Below, piece after piece: positions 24,642-31,156 of a DNA stretch of 43,780 bases; within the stretch, counting starts at the first letter, position 1, and each line of letters starts with the position of its first letter. The notes under the pieces were generated by a model. The model ran no database searches, was not told where the DNA came from, and saw nothing but the letters and a program-made list of their open reading frames with translations. The position numbers were made by a program, and so were the translations under genes. This DNA is from JBPOHE01 sp052035915 (GTDB lineage: Bacteria; Pseudomonadota; Gammaproteobacteria; Chromatiales; Chromatiaceae): the NCBI GenBank assembly GCA_052035915.1, contig JBPOHE010000093.1, positions 1-43,780 on the forward strand, given 5' to 3'.

Positions 24642-24756
24642 AGGGGTTCTCCAGGAGGCGTTGATGACCCTTGTTGATCGGTCTGCTGTTGTATAGGGAG
24701 AGGGCTTGGTTGGGAAGCAATTGGGGGTGTCGGAGCGGGATACAATGGGTTCGGAT

Positions 24757-25518
24757 TCAGTCGGGCTGGCGATGGAGGCAAAGCATGTAGTTGACCCCCA
24801 GCAAGGGGCTGGGTCTAAAACCACGGGTGAAGGGATTGATCCGCACCCCGGTCTGGTCGATGGTGCGGAAGCCGAAGGGGGCAAGGGGCCGCAGAATCTC
24901 TTCCGGTCGGCGGAACTTGCGCCACTGGTGGGTTCCCTTGGGCAACCAGCGCAGGATGTATTCGGCACCGAGGATGGCGAACAGCCAGGAGATGGCGGTG
25001 CGGTTGATGGTGGCGACGACCATGAGCCCTCCTGGGCGTACCAGGGCGGCACAGGTGGCGAGAAAGGCGGGCAGATCGGCGACATGCTCCACCACCTCCA
25101 TGTTCATGACCAGATCGAAACTCGTTCCCTCGGTGGCCAAGTGTTCCACGCTGGTCCAACGGTAGTCGATCTCCATTCCGCTCCGCACGGCGTGCTCTTG
25201 GGCGATGCGGATGTTGCGCTCGACCACGTCGATACCCAGCACCCTGGCGCCGAGTCCGGCCAGGGATTCGCTGAGGAGACCGCCGCCGCAACCGATGTCG
25301 AGCCCCCGCAGACCTTGCAGCGGCTGGGAACCCGATCCGGCCAGGGCGAAGTGGCGGACGATGATGGGGGTCAGATAGGCCACCCGGAAGCTGTTCAACC
25401 GGTGCAGCGGCCAGAAGGGGCCGGTGGGATCCCACCAGCTTTCCGCTAGGCGCTCGAAGCGGGCGATCTCCTGGGGGTCGACGGATTTCTGGGCGGTTGG
25501 CCGGTTGTCCGGGGTCAT
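24757..25518 (-). CDS. ubiG: Ubiquinone biosynthesis O-methyltransferase UbiG
   Basis: UbiG carries out both O-methylations in ubiquinone synthesis in the cytoplasm or at the membrane face. The 253-residue protein has the UbiG start pattern (DPQEIARFERLAESWWDPTG, PLHRLN), SAM-binding DIGCGGGLLSESLA, MNMEVVEHVADLPAF, and the family-specific TINRTAISWLFAILGAEYIL and LPKGTHQWRKF. ATG 25518 gives the family length; an upstream ATG at 25551 would add 11 residues. The product implies ubiquinone-based respiration. Neighbours are mepA upstream (74 bp) and a methyltransferase downstream, not other ubi genes. Confidence 0.95.
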   Translation of the reverse strand: MTPDNRPTAQKSVDPQEIARFERLAESWWDPTGPFWPLHRLNSFRVAYLTPIIVRHFALAGSGSQPLQGLRGLDIGCGGGLLSESLAGLGARVLGIDVVERNIRIAQEHAVRSGMEIDYRWTSVEHLATEGTSFDLVMNMEVVEHVADLPAFLATCAALVRPGGLMVVATINRTAISWLFAILGAEYILRWLPKGTHQWRKFRRPEEILRPLAPFGFRTIDQTGVRINPFTRGFRPSPLLGVNYMLCLHRQPD

Positions 25519-25592
25519 GTCATACCGATTCGATGGGCGGAGAAAGGGCATGGGTGGCCCTCATTCCAGCCTGGCCGCCATCCGCGGCAACA

Positions 25593-26480
25593 TTATTTGG
25601 CCTTGGCGAGGGAGGATGGCCTATCCGGCGCCGCCAGTATCTGGCCGCAGGCGACAGGAAGGCTGGGGGCGGCGGGGCGCTGTGTGGGTCTGGGTTTGGG
25701 CGGCTCGGTCGCTAAGGCGATGATCTGGTTGACCCAGTCTTCCAGATCCCCATCACAGCCATTCCCCGCTGGCGGCGGCTTTTGCGGGTCGCAACGGGGG
25801 CTGTCCGGCGGGCAGGCGAGGCGGACATGAAAATGGGCGTCATGACCCCACCAGGGGCGAATCTTTTCCAGCCAAGCCGCCTTCCCTTCACTGTGGCAGA
25901 GGCCGAGCTTGATCACCGGATTGACAAAGATCCGCTCCACCTCGGGATCCTGGGCGGCGAGTTCGAGCAGTCGGCGTTCCCGCTCCGACCAGAACTCCGG
26001 ATCGAGACGTCCCTCGGCGACCCGGATCACCGAGCGCATGGGAAGCTCCTCGATCTCGCTGGTACTCACATGGCGTTGCCTGGGGGCGGTGCGGAACCAG
26101 ATATCCACATCCAGACCGCTCTGGTGGCTGGCGTGCCCGAAGGGCATGGGGCCGCCCCGGGGTTGAGCCAGGTCGCCGACCAGCACCGGGTCCAGACCCT
26201 GGCGTTCGACCGCGCGACCGAAGCGTTCGACGAAATCCACCAGGCGCGGATGTCCGAAATAGCGATGACGACTGACCCGCATCACCTGATAGCCCCGGCC
26301 CACCCGGGGGAGATCCACGGCACCGCGGATACAACCGGCGTTGTAGCCGCCGAGAACCTCAGGCTGAGCCGGTAGCGGGTGGCGTAACCGACTCCAGGCG
26401 TTCCGGTCGGCGGCCTGGTTCGACCCGGTCATCAGGGTGAAAAGGGCGGCAAGTATCGAATGGATGCAGAGGCGCCTCAT
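25593..26480 (-). CDS. mepA: Penicillin-insensitive murein endopeptidase MepA
   Basis: MepA is a periplasmic zinc LAS-type peptidase that cuts D-Ala-mDAP cross-links in peptidoglycan. The 295-residue protein has a signal peptide (about 1-24, HSILAALFTLMTGSNQAA), conserved GYNAGCIRGAVDLP, the zinc motif HASHQSGLDVDIW with His119 and Asp126, and HDAHFHVRL with His218 as third ligand. The C-terminus adds a Pro-rich tail of about 50 residues beyond the catalytic domain. ATG 26480 is chosen because it starts the signal peptide; the frame is open upstream to 26612 across the repeat element, which is not coding. Confidence 0.95.
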   Translation of the reverse strand: MRRLCIHSILAALFTLMTGSNQAADRNAWSRLRHPLPAQPEVLGGYNAGCIRGAVDLPRVGRGYQVMRVSRHRYFGHPRLVDFVERFGRAVERQGLDPVLVGDLAQPRGGPMPFGHASHQSGLDVDIWFRTAPRQRHVSTSEIEELPMRSVIRVAEGRLDPEFWSERERRLLELAAQDPEVERIFVNPVIKLGLCHSEGKAAWLEKIRPWWGHDAHFHVRLACPPDSPRCDPQKPPPAGNGCDGDLEDWVNQIIALATEPPKPRPTQRPAAPSLPVACGQILAAPDRPSSLAKAK

Positions 26481-26565
26481 GTTGGTTCGCTCGCAGGGGA
26501 TCAAGATCGAGAAGGGGTTACTATAACCCCGTCGCTGGGCCCGCTCATACCGGACCCCGGTCTCA

Positions 26566-26745
26566 GAAGCTGTTTGGAAAGTCTCGTTACCGCCTCCGCG
26601 CCTCGGGGCCAAGGTCTGTGCCGTCGATTACTGTTCTCGATAAGAGAACAATATAGGCTTTATTTCTTTATTTGTTGCTAAAAAGAGAACGAAAATCGGG
26701 CCTTTCCGCTCGATGCCCGGGAGGCCAGGGTTTCCAAACAGCTTC
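26566..26745. mobile_element. 180-bp MITE-like element with terminal inverted repeats and 3-bp target duplication
   Basis: Exact 15-bp terminal inverted repeats GAAGCTGTTTGGAAA (26566-26580) and TTTCCAAACAGCTTC (26731-26745) are flanked by TCA on both sides (26563-26565 and 26746-26748), as expected for a 3-bp target duplication. There is no coding capacity. TNA duplications and ends of this general form occur with IS5-family elements (from memory). The interior carries copy D of the double-hairpin repeat. The right-hand TCA is the stop codon of the 5'-nucleotidase gene read on the minus strand. Confidence 0.7.
26631..26720 (+). repeat. Dispersed double-hairpin repeat, copy D
   Basis: Core 26631-26692: CTGTTCTC, GATAA, GAGAACAA, 20-nt spacer, TTGTTGCT, AAAAA, GAGAACGA, then GAAAATCGG and CCGCTCGATGCCCGG (to 26720), which matches the right arm of copy C. 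It is nested in the 180-bp element with terminal repeats; the other copies lack those outer ends. Confidence 0.8.
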
Positions 26746-27654
26746 TCAGCCGGCTTGGCCGCTGTTGACGATACCGCTCGGCACATGGCCGGTGGGGCCG
26801 GCGGTGGCGGCGGAGTCGCAGTGATGGGTCTGATCGTCGAAAAAGAAATCCGGCTCGAAGGCGCGCAGGAATATCCCCTTGTCCAGGCCGCCGAGGAACA
26901 TGGCCTCGTCGACGGCGATCTGCCAGTCCATGAGGGTGCGAATCGCCCGCTCATGGGCCGGGGCGCTACGGGCCGTGACCAGGGCGGTACGGATGCGGAT
27001 GGGGGTATCGGCCAGGCTCTGCAACCGATGCAGGGCGACCAGCAAGGGTTTGAATGGACCGGGTGGCAGCGGGCGGCGGGCGTGCGTGGCCTCGTGTTGT
27101 TGAAAGGCGTCCAGACCCTGTTGTTGAAACACCTGCTCGGCCTCATCGGCGAAGAGCACGGCGTCGCCGTCGAAGGCGATGCGGATTTCGCCGGGATGGG
27201 ATTCCGCCGCCCGCGCCGAGTTGGGATAGACCCGCGCCGCCGGAAAACCCGCCGCCAGGGCCGCGCCGACATCGCTCGAGTTGGCGGAGAGAAACAGATG
27301 GGCGTTCAATGGCTCCAGATAACGCCAGGGTTCCCGACCCTGGGTGAAGACCCCCCGTTCGAGCTGGAGCCCGGCGGTCTCGGCGGAGCGGAACACCCGT
27401 AGTCCGCTGGTGGGATCGTTGCGCGACAGCACCACCACCTCGACCCGACGGGTCGTTGGGGTGTTGAAGGCCAGCATCTTCTTGACCAGGGCGAAGGCCA
27501 CTCCCGGTGGCGCCGGCTGCTCCAGGCGTTCGAGTTGCAGTTGGATGTAAGCCCGGCTGCCCCGGGTTTCAAAGACCTGGTTCTCCTCCTCGAAATCGAA
27601 CAAGGCCCGGGAGGAAATGGCGACGACCAGCTTTTCTTCGAGGGAGTAAGACAA
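26746..27654 (-). CDS. Cytosolic 5'-nucleotidase (NT5C1-like family)
   Basis: Dephosphorylates nucleoside 5'-monophosphates in the cytoplasm. The 302-residue product matches the 5'-nucleotidase family related to eukaryotic cytosolic 5'-nucleotidase I: SSRALFDFEEENQVFE near the N-terminus with the DxE-type acidic positions, NTPTTRRVEVVVLSRNDPTS (about 64-83), IAFDGDAVLFADEAE (about 158-172), and FLGGLDKGIFLRAFEPDFFFDDQ near the C-terminus. Nucleotide preference cannot be read. The stop codon TGA coincides with the target duplication of the adjoining MITE-like element, so the last codons may have been altered by insertion. It precedes, on the same strand, mepA and ubiG. Confidence 0.85.
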   Translation of the reverse strand: MSYSLEEKLVVAISSRALFDFEEENQVFETRGSRAYIQLQLERLEQPAPPGVAFALVKKMLAFNTPTTRRVEVVVLSRNDPTSGLRVFRSAETAGLQLERGVFTQGREPWRYLEPLNAHLFLSANSSDVGAALAAGFPAARVYPNSARAAESHPGEIRIAFDGDAVLFADEAEQVFQQQGLDAFQQHEATHARRPLPPGPFKPLLVALHRLQSLADTPIRIRTALVTARSAPAHERAIRTLMDWQIAVDEAMFLGGLDKGIFLRAFEPDFFFDDQTHHCDSAATAGPTGHVPSGIVNSGQAG

Positions 27655-27709
27655 GGTGGTTTCAGCTTGGGAGAGTGGGTTGGCCCGGCCTGGCGAGGCC
27701 GCCGAGCGC

Positions 27710-27735
27710 GACCCGGGCAGGAAGCCGCCCGGGTC
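27710..27735. terminator. GC-rich hairpin after the small zinc-ribbon gene
   Basis: GACCCGGGC (27710-27718) and GCCCGGGTC (27727-27735) form a perfect 9-bp stem with an 8-nt loop, 18 bases after the small gene's stop and about 55 bases before the 5'-nucleotidase ATG. There is no T-run, so it may be a weak terminator or a transcript-end stabiliser. Confidence 0.4.
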
Positions 27736-27753
27736 GGTGGGTTAGGGGAGATT

Positions 27754-27963
27754 TTATGACCAGCGGAAGCGCATGGGCATAGCCAAGCTGCCGGCGATAT
27801 GGAGCTTGGTAATCTTGGATTCCATTTGCGGGGTCGCCCCGAGCGGGCGCGAAGAGAGATGAATGGAACCGCATAAAGGACACTCGAATCGGATCTGCTC
27901 GCTATTTTGCTCTTTGTGGATCTCCACGGCGAGCATAGTCGATTTGCAACGTGCACAGTGCAT
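27754..27963 (-). CDS. Small zinc-ribbon protein, function unknown
   Basis: The 69-residue product starts MHCARCKSTM and contains a second pair, CPLCGSIH, at about 28-35: two CxxC knuckles 22 residues apart, a typical zinc ribbon. The C-terminal half is basic without a clear motif. GGGGA 7 bases before ATG 27963 supports translation. Function unknown; it might bind nucleic acid or a protein partner. A Fur-box-like sequence lies about 65 bases upstream. The gene sits alone between nrdB and the 5'-nucleotidase. Confidence 0.65.
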   Translation of the reverse strand: MHCARCKSTMLAVEIHKEQNSEQIRFECPLCGSIHLSSRPLGATPQMESKITKLHIAGSLAMPMRFRWS

Positions 27964-28026
27964 GACTATTCCCCTTGGAAGGAGGCCGGCAATGGGCCCC
28001 GGCTGAAAGAGCGGCGGATTCTACTC

Positions 28027-28040
28027 GTAATGAGAATCTT
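28027..28040. promoter_or_regulatory. Possible Fur-box-like site
   Basis: GTAATGAGAATCTT resembles the left part of the Fur consensus (ATAATGATAATCAT), differing at a few positions. It lies upstream of the small zinc-ribbon gene and after the nrdB stop. Only one half-site is convincing. Confidence 0.25.
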
Positions 28041-28101
28041 CCGCGAATATTTTTGCATTGCAGCAAACATGGTTTTTTCAAGAGGCTATCCCGCCTCATT
28101 C

Positions 28102-29352
28102 TCAATCCCAACTCAGGGCGCCGCCGGTCTGGTATTCCGTAACCCTTGTTTCAAAAAAGTTTTTTTCCTTTTTTAGATCCAGCACCTCGGACATCCAGGG
28201 GAAGGGATTGGTGGCCCCCGGATATTGCTCCGGCAGGCCGATTTGGGCACAACGTCGATTGGCGATGAAATGGAGATATTCCTCGAACATGGGGGCATTC
28301 AGCCCGAGCACGCCCCGCGGCATGGTGTCGTGGGCGTATTGGGCTTCCAGATCGACCGCGTCGCGGATCATCCGCGCCAGTTCCCCTTTGAACTCCGGCG
28401 TCCACAGGTGGGGGTTTTCGATCTTGATCTGGTTGATCACGTCGATGCCGAAGTTCATGTGCATGGATTCATCGCGCAGGATGTACTGAAACTGCTCGGC
28501 GGTACCGGTCATCTTGTTGCGGCGCCCCATGCTGAGTACCTGGACGAAGCCGACATAGAAAAAGAGGCCCTCGAAGATGACATAGAAGGCCACCAACTCG
28601 CGCAGCAGCTTCTGGTCGTTCTCCGGCGTCCCGGTGTGGAAGTGGGGATCGGCCAGGAACCTGGTATAGGGCAGCGCCCATTCCGCCTTGCGCGCCACCG
28701 CTGGCACCTCACGGTACATATTGAAGATCTCGCCTTCGTCCAGACCCAGGCTTTCCACGGCGTACTGATAGGCATGGGTGTGCAGGGCCTCTTCAAAGGC
28801 TTGGCGCAACAGATACTGGCGGCATTCGGGATTGGTGATGTGACGGTAGACCGCCAACACCAGATTGTTCGCCACCAGAGAATCGGCGGTGGAGAAGAAC
28901 CCCAGGTTGCGTTTGATGATGGTGCGTTCGTCCTCGGTGAGTCCCTTGGGGTCCTTCCACAGGGCGATGTCCGCGTTCATGTTGATCTCTTGGGGCATCC
29001 AGTGGTTGGCGCAGGCATCCAGGTATTTTTTCCAGGCCCATTCATATTTGAAAGGCACCAACTGGTTCAGATCAGCGCGGCAATTGATGATGCGCTTGTC
29101 GTCCACCCGCACCCGCGCCGCCCCCATCTCGAGGCTTTCCAGCCCGGTGGCCCCGCCACTGGCAGGGATGGGATTCGGGTTGACCACCGGGGCCTCGCCG
29201 GCGGTGGCCATCAAGATCTCATTGGCGATCATCCCTTGGCCGGGACGGACGACGGGGAGAGAACAAACCTCGGGTTCGATATAAGGCAGTACCTTCGGCC
29301 TAGCCTTGGGCTGAGGTTTGGCAAGAGTGAGGGGATCGTCCCAATTCAGCAT
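28102..29352 (-). CDS. nrdB: Ribonucleotide reductase class I beta subunit
   Basis: NrdB generates and stores the radical used by NrdA to make dNTPs. The 416-residue protein shows all metal ligands: Asp157 (TADSLVANN), Glu188 and His191 (FEEALHTHAY), Glu261, Glu295 and His298 (RDESMHMN). The radical position Tyr195 is present. The surrounding sequence (RNLGFFSTADSLV, NPECRQYLLRQAFEEA) is of the Chlamydia-like group in which some members have Phe at the radical site and Mn/Fe; Tyr195 and Asp157 here predict an ordinary tyrosyl-radical enzyme. An AGGAG lies 8 bases before ATG 29352. nrdA is 1.8 kb upstream on the same strand, separated by a transposase and a peptidase gene. Confidence 0.96.
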   Translation of the reverse strand: MLNWDDPLTLAKPQPKARPKVLPYIEPEVCSLPVVRPGQGMIANEILMATAGEAPVVNPNPIPASGGATGLESLEMGAARVRVDDKRIINCRADLNQLVPFKYEWAWKKYLDACANHWMPQEINMNADIALWKDPKGLTEDERTIIKRNLGFFSTADSLVANNLVLAVYRHITNPECRQYLLRQAFEEALHTHAYQYAVESLGLDEGEIFNMYREVPAVARKAEWALPYTRFLADPHFHTGTPENDQKLLRELVAFYVIFEGLFFYVGFVQVLSMGRRNKMTGTAEQFQYILRDESMHMNFGIDVINQIKIENPHLWTPEFKGELARMIRDAVDLEAQYAHDTMPRGVLGLNAPMFEEYLHFIANRRCAQIGLPEQYPGATNPFPWMSEVLDLKKEKNFFETRVTEYQTGGALSWD

Positions 29353-29384
29353 TCTGATTCTCCTACATCTGTTTCAATGAGCTT

Positions 29385-29417
29385 GTAGGGCGCAATAGGC
29401 GTGAGCCGTATTGCGCC
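29385..29417 (+). repeat. REP unit, family 1 (GTAG + GGCGCAATA palindrome)
   Basis: GTAG followed by GGCGCAATAGGC and GCCGTATTGCGCC, an imperfect 12-bp stem with a GTGA loop. It lies 32 bases before the nrdB ATG, so it is probably in the nrdB leader. A truncated copy (GTAGGGCGCAATAG) occurs at 31037-31050. Confidence 0.75.
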
Positions 29418-29461
29418 GCAGGGATTTTGGGGTTCTCTGGTTTCCAGATCGATCGCAGTAC

Positions 29462-29492
29462 GTAGGATGTGGTGAGCGAAGCGAACCGCATC
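29462..29492 (+). repeat. REP unit, family 2, left of the RAYT gene
   Basis: GTAG then GATGTGGTGAGCGAAGCG and AACCGCATC, an imperfect stem GATG-GGT/ACC-CATC with one bulged base on each side. It ends 11 bases past the RAYT stop. The inverted copy is at 30083-30113 and a direct copy at 31054-31084. Confidence 0.82.
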
Positions 29493-29502
29493 GATCGCGT
29501 TA

Positions 29503-30033
29503 TTATTCGCCGGCATCAATTGTCTCATCCGTTTCACTGGCCCAATCCAGCGGATAAATCCCGCGTTTGACAATGGCGCGAAAGCTGGAATATTCCCAAT
29601 CCGCCACACGTTGCACCCAACCATGCTTGACCGGGTTCCAGTGGATATAATCCACATGGCGTTGGTAATCCAGCTCATCGCGTATCCTGTGCTCCCAGAA
29701 TCTTCGTTGCCACAACCCGCGTTCGCCGCGTTTTTGGCGGCTCTCCGAACGCCTCTCGTCGGATAGAATGCCGCGGGAGAAACCGGCCTTGATCAGCGCC
29801 CAGCGGGTCGAGTAATCGGTATCTCCTTCCGGCAGTGTCCAAATACAGTGAATGTGATCCGGAAGTATGACGATAGCTTCTATAGTAAATGGATGATCGG
29901 TCTTGACCTTTCGTATCACCTTGCGCAAACCGTCAATATTATCCAGCAAGAGACGATTGTTCTTTCTCTCCGCGAGGTTGAGGGTAAAGAACTAAGTGGC
30001 ACCTGTTATCCTTGCTCGGCGGTAGGCCGTCAT
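29503..30033 (-). pseudogene. REP-associated tyrosine transposase (RAYT) with an in-frame TAG at codon 14
   Basis: RAYTs are Y1 HUH single-strand transposases that process REP sequences. From ATG 30033 the frame reads MTAYRRARITGAT, then TAG (29994-29992) where the family normally has Tyr (GTYFFT), then FFTLNLAERKNNRLLLDN and on without further stops to 29503. Downstream the signature is intact: HxH at codons 60-62 in LPDHIHCIW, GLWQRRFWEHRIRDELDYQR, and the catalytic Tyr of VDYIHWNP. One base change explains the stop, so it is a recent lesion. Internal initiation at TTG 29949 would give 148 residues lacking the first strand, probably inactive. Family 2 REPs flank it in inverted orientation, the usual RAYT setting. 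Confidence 0.85.
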
Positions 30034-30082
30034 ATTGGTTCCGGTTCTGGTCGTAGGGGTATGGTAAATCAATTCCTCGATT

Positions 30083-30113
30083 GATGCGGTTCGCTTCGCT
30101 CACCACATCCTAC
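30083..30113 (-). repeat. REP unit, family 2, between RAYT and the peptidase gene
   Basis: Reverse complement of the 29462-29492 unit with one difference just outside the stem (CATCAATCG versus CATCGATCG). It pairs with the left unit around the RAYT gene, and with 31054-31084 around the peptidase gene. Confidence 0.82.
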
Positions 30114-30130
30114 GCGCTGTTTGTCTTCGC

Positions 30131-30970
30131 TCAAAGCTCCAATAGTCCTAATTCTTCCAGTCGAATGGCCATGGCCTCGTACGACACACAAAACTGACTT
30201 GCAAGAGAGAAAAAGTATACCCCATTGTAGCGTTCTGCCTTGGCTAAAACCCTAGATAGATCACGAGGAGTTCTGCAGTATTTCTCCAAGTCCATTGCAT
30301 CGTTGCCGGAAAGAGCGAACATTGTTGCCTCATTAAGATGAAAGCAGTCTGATAAAAATCTGCGTCTGAAAGCGGTTTTGATTTGCTTTTCCGGCATTAA
30401 GAAATATGTTGCAAATTTGTCAGCCTCACGCTCAACAGGAGAACGTGCAACATCGGACGCAGTCCCATCTAGCGGTCTATCGCGGTGTAATCCTTGTGTC
30501 TCGTGCAATAAGGCGTGTCCAAGTTCATGAGCGGCAGTGAAGTTCTGTATGACGTTTGAGAACTGCTTTGAAATTCGGACTCGTTTTGATGCGTTATCGA
30601 CAGTTCCTGCTACTTCGAATAGCTCGCCGCATTTGCTGAACTGGCCGAGCGAATCGGTTAATTCGCAACCGTAGCCGATATAGAGAAGTGCAACAAAAGG
30701 GTCGAGAATATCTACCGGATTGGATATCATTTTATGTGGCCAAATTGCAGATCGGTCTCGCCAGAGCTTGTTCTGCAGTTCTTTGGCGACACATTCGATA
30801 TCGTGGTATGACCAATGACCATTTCTTTGCCTGGTTTTCCTGCTTAACAGGATTTCTCGAAAGGACGCAGGTTGCTTTGCCTCATACCTACCTTTGCTGT
30901 CTAAGTAAGCATATGGATTTTGTAGTAGGATTCGACTTTCCTTAATCTTTTCTTCGGATGATTTGCTCAT
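30131..30970 (-). CDS. ImmA/IrrE-type zinc metallopeptidase domain protein
   Basis: The 279-residue protein carries AAHELGHALLHE with HExxH (His148, Glu149, His152) and a likely third ligand Glu182 in EREADKFATYFLMP, the pattern of the ImmA/IrrE (PF06114-type) peptidases. Known members cleave phage or stress repressors, or act as the toxin or effector partner of an HTH protein; no HTH partner is encoded here. The C-terminal 90 residues (FRRRFLSDCFHLNEATMFAL...VSYEAMAIRLEELG) resemble the second half often found in these proteins. The base composition is much lower in G+C than its neighbours (22 of 60 at 30361-30420), and it lies between inverted REP units, both signs of acquisition. It reads in the same direction as nrdA and nrdB. 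Confidence 0.82.
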   Translation of the reverse strand: MSKSSEEKIKESRILLQNPYAYLDSKGRYEAKQPASFREILLSRKTRQRNGHWSYHDIECVAKELQNKLWRDRSAIWPHKMISNPVDILDPFVALLYIGYGCELTDSLGQFSKCGELFEVAGTVDNASKRVRISKQFSNVIQNFTAAHELGHALLHETQGLHRDRPLDGTASDVARSPVEREADKFATYFLMPEKQIKTAFRRRFLSDCFHLNEATMFALSGNDAMDLEKYCRTPRDLSRVLAKAERYNGVYFFSLASQFCVSYEAMAIRLEELGLLEL

Positions 30971-31036
30971 GTCATCACCATACTAGGCTGCAAGATGCGG
31001 CTGAAAAAGTTTTGATGTCGAACGAATAAGCCCGCG

Positions 31037-31084
31037 TAGGGCGCAATAGCACGTAGGATGTGGTGAGCGAAGCGAACCGCATCA
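31037..31084 (+). repeat. Truncated family 1 REP joined to a family 2 REP
   Basis: GTAGGGCGCAATAG (31037-31050, half of family 1) is followed after three bases by a full family 2 unit (31054-31084). The junction suggests insertion of one REP into another. It lies about 70 bases before the peptidase start codon on the minus strand. Confidence 0.75.
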
Positions 31085-31109
31085 ATCGCGCAAATTTGAT
31101 ACGCCCTTG

Positions 31110-31140
31110 CTGGGTTTCGCTCTGCTCTACCCAGCCTACG
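31110..31140 (-). repeat. REP unit, family 3
   Basis: On the minus strand GTAG is followed by GCTGGGTAGAGC and ends with AACCCAGC, stem GCTGGGT/ACCCAGC. It lies 17 bases past the nrdA stop, so it may stabilise or end the nrdA transcript. Confidence 0.7.
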
Positions 31141-31156
31141 CCAAATACCCTTCTTG

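Noticed and set aside
24642..25085. N-terminal extension of the methyltransferase frame into ubiG
   Set aside because: The extra 148 residues are Ser/Pro-rich shadow sequence overlapping ubiG; ATG 24641 has a ribosome binding site.
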